Part shown: one piece after another, positions 26,062 to 34,673 of the stretch
Layout: every line of letters starts with the position of its first letter
Position numbering within the stretch: the first letter of the stretch is position 1
Source of the DNA: Saccharopolyspora hordei
GTDB taxonomy: Bacteria; Actinomycetota; Actinomycetes; Mycobacteriales; Pseudonocardiaceae
Reading direction: 5' to 3'
DNA: 64,000 nucleotides
Assembly (NCBI RefSeq): GCF_013410345.1
Contig: NZ_JACCFJ010000001.1
Coordinates: 1,649,001-1,713,000 of the forward strand
Translations under genes and position numbers: made by a program
Notes under the pieces: generated by a model
The model's database searches: none
Told to the model about the DNA's origin: nothing
What the model saw: the letters and a program-made list of their open reading frames with translations, nothing else

Positions 26062-27420
26062 TTGACGAGTCTGCTGCCCTCCACCCAACGCGCCCTGCTT
26101 CGGCGCTTGGCAGTGGAGCAGAGCGAGAACCGGATCCCTTCGCTGGTCGCAGGGCTGGTCCGGGACGGCGAGACGATCTGGGTCGACTCCCGGGGCAAGG
26201 TGGACGGCCGGCCCCCGAGCACTGACACCCAGTACCGGATCGGTTCGATCACGAAGACGTTCGTCGCGGTGCTGGTGTTGCGCCTGCGGGACGAAGGCCG
26301 GCTCGACCTGGCGGACAGGCTCGACGACTACGTGCCGGGAACCGCGATCGGCAACCGCAGCATCGGTTCGCTCCTGTCGCAGTCCAGTGGTCTGACGGCG
26401 GAACCGGCCGGCGAGTGGTGGGAGCGGACGCCCGGTGGCAGCGCTGAGGAGCTGCTCGCCAGCATCGACGAGAGCGCGGTGCGCCCCACCCCGAACCACG
26501 GGTTCCACTACTCCAACGTGGGCTTCGGCGTGCTGGGCGAGCTCGTGGCGAGGTTGCGCGGCGCGCCCTGGCACGAGGTGCTGCAGCGGGAGATCCTGGA
26601 CCCGCTCGGCATGAAGCGCACCACCCTGGAGCCGGTCGCGCCGCACGCGCAGGGATTGGCCGTCCACCCTTGGGCGGACGTCGTGCTGCCCGAGCCCGCG
26701 GAAGACGCCGGAGCGATGGCCCCAGCCGGCCAGCTGTGGTCGACCTTCGACGACATGGCCCGGTGGGTGAGGTTCGTGGGCGGGGACACCGGCGAGGTGC
26801 TCCACCCCGACACGGTCCTGGAGATGCGTGCACCCGGTTCGGTGGACGATGGGCCGGAGTGGCGGGCTGGTTACGGTCTTGGCCTGCAGCTGATGCGCTA
26901 CCGCGGTCGGCGACTGGCCGGGCACACCGGGTCGATGCCTGGGTTCGTGGCCAACCTCTGGTCCGATCCGGACGACGCCACCGGCGTGATCTTCATGGCC
27001 AACACCACCTCCGGGATCAGCGGAACGCTCTCCACCGACCTGCTGGACCTGCTCGCCCAGCACGAACCGCGCATCCCCGAACCGTGGGAGCCCAGCCCGG
27101 ACGTGGACATGCGGCTGCTCGAACTCACCGGGCAGTGGTACTGGGGGCCGAGCCCGTACGTGCTGCGCATCCGTACCGATGGGCTGCTCGACCTCGCCCC
27201 GATGAAGGGCCGGGGACGGGCGTCGCGGTTCCGCCCCAACCCGGACGGCACCTGGACCGGCCTGGACGGCTACTACGCAGGCGAGAAACTGCAGGTCGGG
27301 AGGGACGCGGAAGGCACTCCCACGCACCTCAACCTGAACACCTTCATCTTCACCCGCACCCCGTACGCCAGCGACGCCCCGGTCCCGGGAGGCGTCGCCG
27401 GCTGGCGCCCGGGCCAGTGA
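26062..27420 (+). CDS. Beta-lactamase-fold serine hydrolase (class C/esterase type)
   Basis: 452-residue enzyme of the serine beta-lactamase-like superfamily (Pfam Beta-lactamase). The nucleophile and base are in GSITKTF (S62, K65), the YxN motif is HYSNVGFG and the third motif is GHTGSMPG. A C-terminal about 100-residue domain (LTGQWYWGPSPYVLRI onward) is typical of such D-aminopeptidase/esterase relatives. No signal peptide is apparent, so it is probably cytosolic and an esterase or peptidase, not a true beta-lactamase. The TTG at 26062 has GGGAGG 4-9 bases upstream; an ATG at 26050 is possible. Confidence 0.82.
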   Translation: MTSLLPSTQRALLRRLAVEQSENRIPSLVAGLVRDGETIWVDSRGKVDGRPPSTDTQYRIGSITKTFVAVLVLRLRDEGRLDLADRLDDYVPGTAIGNRSIGSLLSQSSGLTAEPAGEWWERTPGGSAEELLASIDESAVRPTPNHGFHYSNVGFGVLGELVARLRGAPWHEVLQREILDPLGMKRTTLEPVAPHAQGLAVHPWADVVLPEPAEDAGAMAPAGQLWSTFDDMARWVRFVGGDTGEVLHPDTVLEMRAPGSVDDGPEWRAGYGLGLQLMRYRGRRLAGHTGSMPGFVANLWSDPDDATGVIFMANTTSGISGTLSTDLLDLLAQHEPRIPEPWEPSPDVDMRLLELTGQWYWGPSPYVLRIRTDGLLDLAPMKGRGRASRFRPNPDGTWTGLDGYYAGEKLQVGRDAEGTPTHLNLNTFIFTRTPYASDAPVPGGVAGWRPGQ

Positions 27421-27435
27421 CCGCTCCGGTCTCGA

Positions 27436-27488
27436 GGTGAGCTTGGGAACCTTCCTGCCAGCAGTGGCAGGAAGGTTCCCATCATGCA
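27436..27488. repeat. Inverted pair of CAGGAAGGTTCCC repeats, perfect hairpin
   Basis: A perfect 17-bp stem, 27444-27460 with 27465-27481 (TGGGAACCTTCCTGCCA and its complement), around the loop GCAG. It begins 16 bases after the hydrolase stop and is the tightest of the eight inverted pairs, a likely terminator. Confidence 0.93.
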
Positions 27489-27547
27489 GGCCTGGTCGGG
27501 CGGGCCGCGTCGAGAGCAGGGCCGCGGCGTGGGGCATGCTGTTCTGC

Positions 27548-27983
27548 ATGTCCGGAGACCTCCCCGTCACCCGCCGCTGGCGCATCCCCGCGGCTGAGCT
27601 CTCCGAGCGTTTCTCCAGGTCATCAGGGCCTGGCGGCCAGGGTGTGAACACGACCGACTCGCGGGTCGAACTCTCCTTCGACCTCGCCCGCTCGCCCTCA
27701 GTGCCCGAGCCCTTGCGGCAACGAGCAGTGGACCGACTTGCGAAGCGGCTCGTCGGTGGTGTGATCAACTGTTGTGGCTTCGGAGCATCGTGCGCAGTTG
27801 GCCAACCGGCAGGCAGCGCGCCAGCGGCTGGCTGAGCTGCTGGCCGAGGCGGTGGCCCCGCCGAGGCCCGCGAGGCGGCGCACCAAGCCGACCCGGGGGT
27901 CTCAGCAGCGTCGGCTGGCCAGCAAGAAGCGGCGCTCCGCGGTGAAGCGCCAGCGTCGCCGCGGCGATCCGGACGACGGATGA
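27548..27983 (+). pseudogene. arfB: ArfB/YaeJ-like peptidyl-tRNA hydrolase, frameshifted
   Basis: The ribosome-rescue factor ArfB hydrolyses peptidyl-tRNA on stalled ribosomes. The first frame, from ATG 27548, has the GGQ domain [21 protein letters not shown] but runs out of family at VGGVINCC and stops at 27835. The next frame resumes with VVASEHRAQLANRQAARQRLAELL and the basic tail PTRGSQQRRLASKKRRSAVKR, which binds the mRNA channel. Removing one T near 27770 joins them as GVINVVASEHRAQ. Both halves look otherwise intact, so it is a very recent mutation, a sequencing error or, less likely, recoding. Confidence 0.75.
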
Positions 27984-28044
27984 GCTGCTGAAACCACACC
28001 AGCAACCAGCTGAACAGCAGAACGAGAGCGGAAGGGCACAGCTG

Positions 28045-28989
28045 ATGCGCACAGCGTGGGTTCTGCCGGGTGGTTCCACTTTCGGCTCTATCCAGGCCGG
28101 GCTGGCCACCGCGTTGCTCGAAGCCGGTGTCGAGCCCGACCTGCTCGTCGGCACCTCGGCGGGCTCGCTCAACGCTGCCTGGTTGGCGGGCAACCCCACA
28201 CTGCACGGTGCGGAGAGGTTGCGCGAGATCTGGTCGTCGATGCGGCGCACCGACGTGTTCCCGATCCAACCCATGCGCATCCTCGCCGGCAAGCTCGGCC
28301 TGTCCAACCACGTGATGGGCAACCACGGGCTCGCCCGCTGGCTGCACAACACCCTCCCGTTCCGGCGGTTGGAGGACGCCCAGGTCCCGGTGACCGTGAC
28401 CGCGACCGATCTCGACAGCGGTGAACCCGTGTACTTCGACTCGGGGCCCGCGCTGCCGCCGCTGGTCGCCTCGTGCGCCATCCCGGGGATGTTCCCGCCG
28501 GTGAAGATCGGCGACCGGTGGCTCGTCGACGGAGGTCCTGCGGTCTTCATGCCGATCAGCCGCGCCGTCGAACAAGGCGCGGAGCGCGTGTTCGTGCTGC
28601 CGTGCGGTGGGACGGAGCGTTTCGAGTACGACCAGCCCAAACGCGGGATCGGCGCCATCGCGACCTGGCCGACGCCGAAGGTCCCACCGCGGTCGGTGAG
28701 CGGCGTCAACGGTGCGGCGCTGGGCGCGGCGATGCTCTCCGCCGCCAGGCTGGACATGCAGCTCAACGCCGGTCGCTGCGAGCTCTACGTCGTCCCCGCT
28801 CCCTCGGTGGTGGGTCTTTCGCCGTACTCGTTCGCGCACGCCAGCGCGCTGATCGACGCAGCGTGGGACATCGCTCGCCGGTGGTGGCCGTCAGCGAAGC
28901 CGGTTCCCGAGGGGCCGATCGACATCGGTGGGAACCCGATCGAAGACGGCCGGTACGGCGTCTCCGCCGTCGCCCGGTCAAGCTCGTGA
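28045..28989 (+). CDS. Patatin-like phospholipase
   Basis: 314-residue serine lipase of the patatin family. The oxyanion Gly-rich loop is LPGGSTFGSIQ, the nucleophile is in GTSAGS (S38) and the catalytic Asp in VDGGP (D162), forming a Ser-Asp dyad. LVASCAIPGMFPPV is a family motif. There is no signal peptide, so it would act on lipids from the cytosol. The ATG at 28045 follows GGAAGGG at a loose distance. It faces the symporter gene tail to tail with an inverted repeat pair between them. Confidence 0.87.
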   Translation: MRTAWVLPGGSTFGSIQAGLATALLEAGVEPDLLVGTSAGSLNAAWLAGNPTLHGAERLREIWSSMRRTDVFPIQPMRILAGKLGLSNHVMGNHGLARWLHNTLPFRRLEDAQVPVTVTATDLDSGEPVYFDSGPALPPLVASCAIPGMFPPVKIGDRWLVDGGPAVFMPISRAVEQGAERVFVLPCGGTERFEYDQPKRGIGAIATWPTPKVPPRSVSGVNGAALGAAMLSAARLDMQLNAGRCELYVVPAPSVVGLSPYSFAHASALIDAAWDIARRWWPSAKPVPEGPIDIGGNPIEDGRYGVSAVARSSS

Positions 28990-28996
28990 CCCGAGG

Positions 28997-29050
28997 GTGA
29001 GCACGAGAACCTTCCTGTCACCAGCCTGACAGGAAGGTTCCCATGCTCCT
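28997..29050. repeat. Inverted pair of CAGGAAGGTTCCC repeats
   Basis: Arms 28999-29020 and 29027-29048 pair over 22 bases with two mismatches, loop CCAGCC. It lies exactly between the convergent patatin and symporter genes, so it can serve as a bidirectional terminator. Confidence 0.92.
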
Positions 29051-29058
29051 GCCATCGT

Positions 29059-30537
29059 TCAGTTCCGGGCCGGCTGGGCCTCCGCGAGCTCGTCGACGGC
29101 CAGCCGTTCCGCTGGAGTCGTGGCGGGCCGCACCAGGCTCACGATGATGTTCACGGTCACGTTCGCGACCAGCCCGATCAGACCGGCGTTGATGCCGAGC
29201 CACGGGTCGTTGCCCGTGCTGACGAGCGCTGTCACGACGACCACGCCCACTGCGAGCCCGCTCGCCGCGCCGGCGAGCGTCATCCGCTTCCACAGCAGGC
29301 TGATCAGCACGACGGGCAGCAGCTGTGCCAGGCCCTGGTAGGACAGCACGGAGAGCTGCACGAGCGTGCTCGGCGAGATGAAGGTGAACAGCAGGGCGAG
29401 CAGGCCGACGAGGAAGGTGACCAGCTGCGAGAGCCGCTTCTGGTGGGGTGCTGTCCGCGGGTGCACGCCGAGCACGGAGCGGCCCCACATCGTCCCGATC
29501 ACGAGCATGAAGACAGCCATGGGGACGATCGAGGAGAGGGCGCCGGCAACACCGACGAGTCCCACCATCCACGGCGGCATGGAGTCGACGACGAGCTCGA
29601 ACATGGCGAGGTTCGAGTCGCTCAGGCCCGGCACCACGAACAGCGCAGCCAGCCCCAGCAGGATGGGGACGAACAGCAGGACCTGGTAGAAGGGCATGAT
29701 GATGGCGTTGCGCCGCAGCACACCCGGGTCCTTGGCGCCGAGGTAGCCGGCGACGGTGGTCGGGAAGATCGTGTAGACCACACCGTTGAGCAGTCCCGTG
29801 GTGGCGAACCACAGCAGGCCCAGCGACTCCTTGCCCTGGCCGGGCAGAACCAGCCACTGTGGACGCTCCGCGACGAGGCGGTCCAGCATCGGGCCGATCC
29901 CGCCGAAGTAGTGCACCGGCACGTAGACGAAGACGGCCAGCAGCGTGACGATCACCAAGCTGTCCTTGAGGATCGACACCCAGGCGCTGCCGCGCAGCCC
30001 GGAGGAGATGATGAACGCCTCGGTCACCACGAAGGCGATCAGGTAGCCCGCTCCCAGTCCGATCGTCCCGTAGCTGATCGTGGAGACGACGACGCCCATG
30101 CCGGTGATCTGCAGCTGGATGTAGGGCAGCAGGAAGATCGTGGTCAGGATCGCCACGGCAGCCCCGAACCACGGGGAGTTGAAGCGGTAGGCGGTGATGT
30201 CGGTGATGTTGTGCAGGTTGTTGCGGTGGGCGTACTGCCACAGGACCGGGCCGATGACGTAGCCGACGGCGAAGCCGATCGCCAGGTAGGCCGGGAGGTA
30301 AAACACCGGCATCCCGTAGTCGTAGGCCCAGCCCGCCGCGCCGAGGTAGCTGAAGCTCGTGTAGGTCTCTCCGGCCATGAGCACGAAGATCAGTACGACG
30401 CCGAGGCTGCGTCCGCCGATCGACCACTCCGCCAGGTTCGCCCGGTCCCGTCCGCGCAGTGAGAGCAGGCCCAGCACGATCGCGCCGACCATGAACACGG
30501 CGAGGATGCCGATCGACACCACAGCGTTCGAGTTCAT
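29059..30537 (-). CDS. Sodium:solute symporter family transporter
   Basis: 492-residue membrane protein with about 13 hydrophobic segments. The start region AEWSIGGRSLGVVLIFVLMAGETYTSFSYLGAAGWAYDYG is typical of SSS members. NITDITAYRFNSPWFG and SSIVPMAVFMLVIGT, with the conserved small residues of the sodium site, are visible. The ATG at 30537 overlaps the stop of the DUF3311 gene (ATGA), so the two are coupled; this pair is common in actinobacteria. The solute, possibly a carboxylate or proline-like compound, cannot be named. Confidence 0.87.
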   Translation of the reverse strand: MNSNAVVSIGILAVFMVGAIVLGLLSLRGRDRANLAEWSIGGRSLGVVLIFVLMAGETYTSFSYLGAAGWAYDYGMPVFYLPAYLAIGFAVGYVIGPVLWQYAHRNNLHNITDITAYRFNSPWFGAAVAILTTIFLLPYIQLQITGMGVVVSTISYGTIGLGAGYLIAFVVTEAFIISSGLRGSAWVSILKDSLVIVTLLAVFVYVPVHYFGGIGPMLDRLVAERPQWLVLPGQGKESLGLLWFATTGLLNGVVYTIFPTTVAGYLGAKDPGVLRRNAIIMPFYQVLLFVPILLGLAALFVVPGLSDSNLAMFELVVDSMPPWMVGLVGVAGALSSIVPMAVFMLVIGTMWGRSVLGVHPRTAPHQKRLSQLVTFLVGLLALLFTFISPSTLVQLSVLSYQGLAQLLPVVLISLLWKRMTLAGAASGLAVGVVVVTALVSTGNDPWLGINAGLIGLVANVTVNIIVSLVRPATTPAERLAVDELAEAQPARN

Positions 30538-30761
30538 TCGGCACCACCCCGCTCGCGGCTCCGGTCGGCTCGCCACAGCGGGTCCTTGCGGGCCGCCAGC
30601 CAGATGCACGCCGGGGTGAGCAAGGTCGCCAGCAACATCCAGAACATGAAGAACGGCAGGCCCAGGACGACGGGGTCGACCCTGTTGTACAGCGGCAGTG
30701 CCACCAGGTACAGCAGGACGGGCCCTGTGAGCCACCACAGCGATCTGCGTTCCTTCAGCAC
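30534..30761 (-). CDS. DUF3311 small membrane protein
   Basis: 75-residue protein with two transmembrane helices (WWLTGPVLLYLVALPLY and LPFFMFWMLLATLLTPACIW), matching DUF3311, which is usually encoded just upstream of an SSS symporter and probably forms a complex with it. The GTG at 30761 follows GGGAGGACTACT. Its stop overlaps the symporter ATG by 4 bases. Confidence 0.82.
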   Translation of the reverse strand: MLKERRSLWWLTGPVLLYLVALPLYNRVDPVVLGLPFFMFWMLLATLLTPACIWLAARKDPLWRADRSRERGGAE

Positions 30762-30792
30762 CAGTAGTCCTCCCGAGGGCCGCGTCCGGACG

Positions 30793-30818
30793 AATGACAG
30801 AAAGGTTCCCCCGCTCGC
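30793..30818 (+). repeat. CAGGAAGGTTCCC repeat, degenerate single copy
   Basis: AATGACAGAAAGGTTCCCCC, with GAAAGG for GGAAGG and CCG for CAT. It lies 32 bases upstream of the DUF3311 start, one of few copies at a gene's 5' side. Confidence 0.75.
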
Positions 30819-31176
30819 ACCCACCACACCAGGGCGTGCGACGTCGGGTTCGTCACGCGATCTGCGTCTGCGCTGGTGAACGGGTTGTTGGGTCTCACAC
30901 CGCTCACCCAGCGCACCTCTGGCCTCGAGCCCTTGCCGGGCTGTTCTGGGCATGCAGCGGCTGAGGTCGCCGAGGTCAGCGACACCGATCACCTGGTCAC
31001 GTTGGTCACTGGTGCGGGTCACGGGGAGGAGGCCGGGTCGGCATCACCATCCGCCGAGCTGTGACCTGCGTCGACGTGCGTTCGGTGTTCTCCACGGCAC
31101 CTCCAGCGACAGCCGCCGATTCGTTGCATGGTGCACGCTGGCGCAGCCGAACACCAGCCCGTGGTGGCAGATCGGC
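30819..31176. other. Non-coding gap
   Basis: No gene is supportable. On the minus strand, a frame ending at 31044 gives weak matches in spirit to the missing C-terminal half of the AbiEi-like gene at 31177, suggesting decayed coding sequence. The promoter of the DUF3311 unit should lie here. Confidence 0.35.
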
Positions 31177-31833
31177 CTACGCAGCAGCGCGTGACGCCTC
31201 GGTCGCTGGTCGTGGTGGCCGGGCTGGGCGGTCGTGCAACGGTGGTGTGCCGTTGCGGAACGTGCGCAAGATCGCACGCGGCACGGCAGTGCCCCGGCGG
31301 CTGCCGGCTTCCATCTCCGTGATCAGAGCGATGAGCGTGCACTCGGCTGCCTTGCGGATCGCGTCGCGCAGCAGCCGCTGCGTGAACGCCCAGGTGCGGA
31401 ACGTCCGGGCGCCGTCCATCACCGCCCGGACCGGCGGTGCGGTCGGGACACCGTTGACGTAGACCGGTCGCGGAAGCCTGGTGGTGCGCTCGAACCGCGT
31501 GCCTGCGTAGCTCTGCACCTTGCGGCTGTGCGGGATCAGCACGTGCACTTCCACCTCGTCGGGTGGTGCGGCTATCCCGTGCAGGTGCGCTGCCACGAGC
31601 CCCGTCACCACCGCTCCTGGACCGGCCCGGAGCAAGGCGGCTTGGATGCGATCGTGGAGTGTCGGAGGCCCTGGCGCGACGAGCACCACGCCGGGTGCGA
31701 GCCGCGTCCACGGACCATCAGCACGCGCCCGCCGGTACGTCGTGGATTGGGAGATGCCCAACTTCTCGATGTCGCGGACGCGGTAAACGCGACGCTGGAA
31801 CCGGGATTCGAGTGCGTGGATCGTCTTCTGCAT
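31177..31833 (-). CDS. AbiEi-like antitoxin-domain protein, probably truncated
   Basis: 218 residues from the ATG at 31833. The N-terminal segment RVRDIEKLGISQSTTYRRARADGPWTRLAPGVVLVAPG in parts, then AALLRAGPGAVVTGLVAAHLHG, is the winged-helix and following domain of actinobacterial proteins annotated as AbiEi-family antitoxin-like. Full-length relatives are near 300 residues and end in a DUF559/Vsr-like domain; here the product ends in a low-complexity PARPPRPATEASRAAA. A frameshift near 31260 is likely. No toxin gene is adjacent, so calling it a functional toxin-antitoxin system is not justified. Confidence 0.6.
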   Translation of the reverse strand: MQKTIHALESRFQRRVYRVRDIEKLGISQSTTYRRARADGPWTRLAPGVVLVAPGPPTLHDRIQAALLRAGPGAVVTGLVAAHLHGIAAPPDEVEVHVLIPHSRKVQSYAGTRFERTTRLPRPVYVNGVPTAPPVRAVMDGARTFRTWAFTQRLLRDAIRKAAECTLIALITEMEAGSRRGTAVPRAILRTFRNGTPPLHDRPARPPRPATEASRAAA

Positions 31834-31923
31834 GCACCGAACTATCGGGCAGGGAAAGCCCTGGCCCTGGCCCGAGATTCGCCGGTGTGTCGGGCACCTG
31901 ACAGGCGCGGTGGAAACCGCGGT

Positions 31924-31973
31924 GGGCATGGGAACTTTCCTGTCATCCAGATGAGAGGAAGGTTCCCATGCTC
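31924..31973. repeat. Inverted pair of CAGGAAGGTTCCC repeats
   Basis: Arms 31924-31946 (with AACTTTCC) and 31951-31973 (with GAGAGGAAGG) around the loop CCAG. This pair sits between divergent genes, unlike the other hairpins, so a terminator role is less obvious. Confidence 0.9.
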
Positions 31974-32057
31974 GGTGGTCGTCGTGCCCCGGCTCGTTGA
32001 GGACAATCAACAGCTGGACCCAAGGTGGTTCTCAGGTTCGCGGAGCACGCTCGAAGC

Positions 32058-33353
32058 ATGATGATGAGCAGAGGCGCTGGCAGAGGTCAGGAGCCCGGGG
32101 GTGTTGAACACAGCTCACTCCTGGGTGATGAGCCTGTTGGTGGTGACGGATTCGTGTCTGCGACTCACCCGATTCACGGTGTTCCTGAGGGACGGACTCC
32201 GACCGCTGCACGTCGGCGGTGGGGCAGCTTGGTCGCGGTCGCACTCGTCGCTGGTGTCGTCGGTGGCGGGATCGGCTTGGGCGGCGGGATGCTGCTCATG
32301 GATTCCGGCAGTCCGGAGAGTGTGTTGTCCCAGCGGGATCCCGTGACTGGGGCTCAGGTGAACGCCCAAGCGGGGACCGTGCAGTACGCCGCGAGCAAGA
32401 CCTCGGCGAGCACGGTCGACATCGCCGTCCGCTCCGGCCGGAGCGGCGCGGAAGGAACCGGTGTCATCCTGACGCCCGACGGGTACGTGCTGACCAACAA
32501 CCACGTGGTCGAGGGCGGCACCCAGATCAGCGTGACACTGCCGGACGGCACGTCCAAGAGCGCGGAGGTCGTCGGTACGTCGCCGTCCTACGACCTCGCC
32601 GTGATCAAGCTCGACGGGGCGTCCGGTCTCACTCCCGCTGAGCTCGGCAAGTCCTCTGCTCTGGTGGTCGGGCAGCAGGTGGTCGCCATCGGGTCCCCGC
32701 TCGGCCTGGAGGGCACCGTGACCTCCGGCATCGTGAGCGCCTTGAACAGGACGGTCGAGGCGGAGGGCGACAACGGTCAGTCCATCATCTACAACGGCAT
32801 CCAGACCGATGCCTCGATCAACTCGGGCAACTCGGGTGGACCGCTGGTCAACCTCGACGGCCAGGTGATCGGCATCAACTCCACGATCCTCTCCAGCGGC
32901 AAGAACACCGGCAACATCGGTCTGGGTTTCGCGATCCCGATCGACACGGCCAGCCGCGTGGCCGACGAGCTCATCAACAAGGGTGTTGCGACCAAACCGC
33001 AGCTGGGAGTCACCGGCACCGACAGCCGTTCTGGCGCGGCGATGGTCAGCCAAGTCGTGCCGGGATCAGGAGCGGAACGCGCGGGCCTCAAGCCCGGTGA
33101 CACCATCACGAAGGTCAACGGGCGCACCGTCAGCAGCTTCGCCGACCTCGTCGCTCAGGTCACGGCCAACGCGCCAGGATCGACGATCACCGTCACCGTG
33201 GCCGACGCCCAAGGCGACAACCCGCGTGACGTCCAGGTGACGTTGGGCAGCCAAGAGGACACGTCCCCGCAGACGACCGGGCAGACCGACTCGGACTACG
33301 AACGTCTGGACCCGTTCGGCTTTCCCTTCGGCTCGATCCCCGGTGGGCGTTGA
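32058..33353 (+). CDS. HtrA/DegP-type serine protease with PDZ domain
   Basis: About 431 residues. A Ser/Gly-rich cytosolic N-terminus is followed by one membrane segment (LVAVALVAGVVGGGIGLGGG, about 59-80). The trypsin-like domain has His in LTNNHVV (H149), Asp in SYDLAVIKL (D179) and Ser in NSGNSGGPL (S259). A PDZ domain begins near QLGVTGTDS and includes GLKPGDTITKVNGRTV. It is an extracytoplasmic quality-control protease like mycobacterial HtrA/PepD. The start is uncertain: GTG 32025 and the ATGs at 32058-32064 are all possible. Confidence 0.88.
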   Translation: MMMSRGAGRGQEPGGVEHSSLLGDEPVGGDGFVSATHPIHGVPEGRTPTAARRRWGSLVAVALVAGVVGGGIGLGGGMLLMDSGSPESVLSQRDPVTGAQVNAQAGTVQYAASKTSASTVDIAVRSGRSGAEGTGVILTPDGYVLTNNHVVEGGTQISVTLPDGTSKSAEVVGTSPSYDLAVIKLDGASGLTPAELGKSSALVVGQQVVAIGSPLGLEGTVTSGIVSALNRTVEAEGDNGQSIIYNGIQTDASINSGNSGGPLVNLDGQVIGINSTILSSGKNTGNIGLGFAIPIDTASRVADELINKGVATKPQLGVTGTDSRSGAAMVSQVVPGSGAERAGLKPGDTITKVNGRTVSSFADLVAQVTANAPGSTITVTVADAQGDNPRDVQVTLGSQEDTSPQTTGQTDSDYERLDPFGFPFGSIPGGR

Positions 33354-33362
33354 CCGCGGACG

Positions 33363-33414
33363 GGGCATGGGAACCATCCTCCCGGTTCCCGGTGAGAGGA
33401 AGGTTCCCATGCCC
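33363..33414. repeat. Inverted pair of CAGGAAGGTTCCC repeats
   Basis: GGGCATGGGAACCATCCTCC (33363-33382) pairs with 33394-33414 (GAGAGGAAGGTTCCCATGCCC) with few mismatches. It begins 9 bases after the HtrA stop and ends 9 bases before the cvnD stop, between convergent genes. Confidence 0.92.
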
Positions 33415-33422
33415 GCACCCCG

Positions 33423-34025
33423 TCAGGCGGTGCGCCGGATCCACCACCGCATCGCGTACTCGACGAGAGTGATGAGCGTCTGCTTGGTCGAGGCCCGGTT
33501 GCGTGCGTCGCAGGTGACGAGCGGGACGTCCGGTGGGATCGCGATCGCCTCGCGGACCTCTTCGAGGCGGTGGCGAAGGACGTTGTCGAAGCAGTTCACG
33601 CCGACGACGTAGGGGAGCCGGCGGTCTTCGAAGAAGTCGATGGCCGAGAAGCAGTCCGCCAGTCGTCGCGTGTCCACGAGCACGACCGCACCGATCGCGC
33701 CGCGCACCAGGTCGTCCCACATGAACCAGAACCGCTGCTGGCCGGGCGTGCCGAAGAGGTAGAGGATCAGGTCGGTGTCGAGGGAGAGGCGACCGAAGTC
33801 CATCGCCACCGTGGTGGTGTTCTTGTCCGGGGTGGCCTGCAGGTCGTCGATGCCGCTGCTGGCTTCGGTCATCACGGCCTCAGTGGTCAGGGGCACGATC
33901 TCCGACACCGACCCGACGAACGTCGTCTTGCCGACGCCGAACCCTCCGGCGACGACGATCTTCGCCGAGGTCACGGCTGCGGGCCTGGTGGGGTGTCCAG
34001 GCCGGGAACGCGTTTCGGGGGTCAT
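33423..34025 (-). CDS. cvnD: Conservon GTP-binding protein CvnD
   Basis: 200-residue small Ras/MglA-like GTPase. The P-loop is GGFGVGKTT (residues 27-35), the switch II region is YLFGTPGQQRFWFMWDDL, and VVGVNCFDN is the NKxD-equivalent. In streptomycete conservons CvnD works with the roadblock protein CvnB and kinase CvnA in a membrane-associated signalling complex. It is the last gene of cvnA-B-C-D. The ATG at 34025 is chosen for its agreement with family length. Confidence 0.9.
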   Translation of the reverse strand: MTPETRSRPGHPTRPAAVTSAKIVVAGGFGVGKTTFVGSVSEIVPLTTEAVMTEASSGIDDLQATPDKNTTTVAMDFGRLSLDTDLILYLFGTPGQQRFWFMWDDLVRGAIGAVVLVDTRRLADCFSAIDFFEDRRLPYVVGVNCFDNVLRHRLEEVREAIAIPPDVPLVTCDARNRASTKQTLITLVEYAMRWWIRRTA

Positions 34026-34090
34026 CTCAGTCACCTCAGTCGTCGAGTCGAGACTTCCTGCGCTGCGGCGCGCGGCCCGCGCCGGAGAGG

Positions 34091-34666
34091 TCAGAGTCGG
34101 CGCAGGCCGCTCAGGACTCTCTCCATCAACATGAAGTGCGATGTGGTGCCGGATTCGCTGACCGTCTGGTGCACCGTGACGAGGCCCAGGTCGGCCATGT
34201 CGCCGAGCAGGACCTTCGCCACGCCCAGCGGAACACCCAGCAGCGCCCCGACCTCGGCCACCGATCGGGGTTGGCTGCAGATCTCGGCGATCGCGTGGTG
34301 TTCGATGCGCTGCAACCGACTCGGGTGGCAGTTCTCGCTGGTCGAGACCAGCGTCTCGAGCTCCAACCGGTGGTTCGAGCGCGTGCGCCCTCCGGTCCAC
34401 GCGTACGGCCGGATGTAGTTGGCCGTGCTCGGTTTCTCGGGCGGTTCCGCTGCGTCCGGTGCGTCCTCGGCGTCCCGCGGCCACGGTGGTTCTGGGGCGG
34501 GAGGCTGTGGCGGGGCGTGCCGCTCCGCGCGTTCGTGCGCGCGCCGACGGCGGTGTCGCCCGCTGTCGAGGGTGAACCGGTTGATGACCTCGGCGAAGGC
34601 GTCCGCCTCGGGCGACTCGTGGTCGGCCCCATGGTGTCGCCCGGATGGTTCCGGACCTGTGCTCAT
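34091..34666 (-). CDS. cvnC: Conservon DUF742 protein CvnC
   Basis: 191-residue DUF742 protein. The N-terminal about 85 residues are Pro/Glu/Arg-rich and disordered. The conserved domain starts at YIRPYAWTGGRT and includes HAIAEICSQPRSVAEVGALLGVPLGVAKVLLGDM, a winged-helix-like fold. It lies between cvnB (7 bases upstream) and cvnD, as in Streptomyces conservons. The role in signalling is known only by association. Confidence 0.9.
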   Translation of the reverse strand: MSTGPEPSGRHHGADHESPEADAFAEVINRFTLDSGRHRRRRAHERAERHAPPQPPAPEPPWPRDAEDAPDAAEPPEKPSTANYIRPYAWTGGRTRSNHRLELETLVSTSENCHPSRLQRIEHHAIAEICSQPRSVAEVGALLGVPLGVAKVLLGDMADLGLVTVHQTVSESGTTSHFMLMERVLSGLRRL

Positions 34667-34673
34667 GCCGTCC

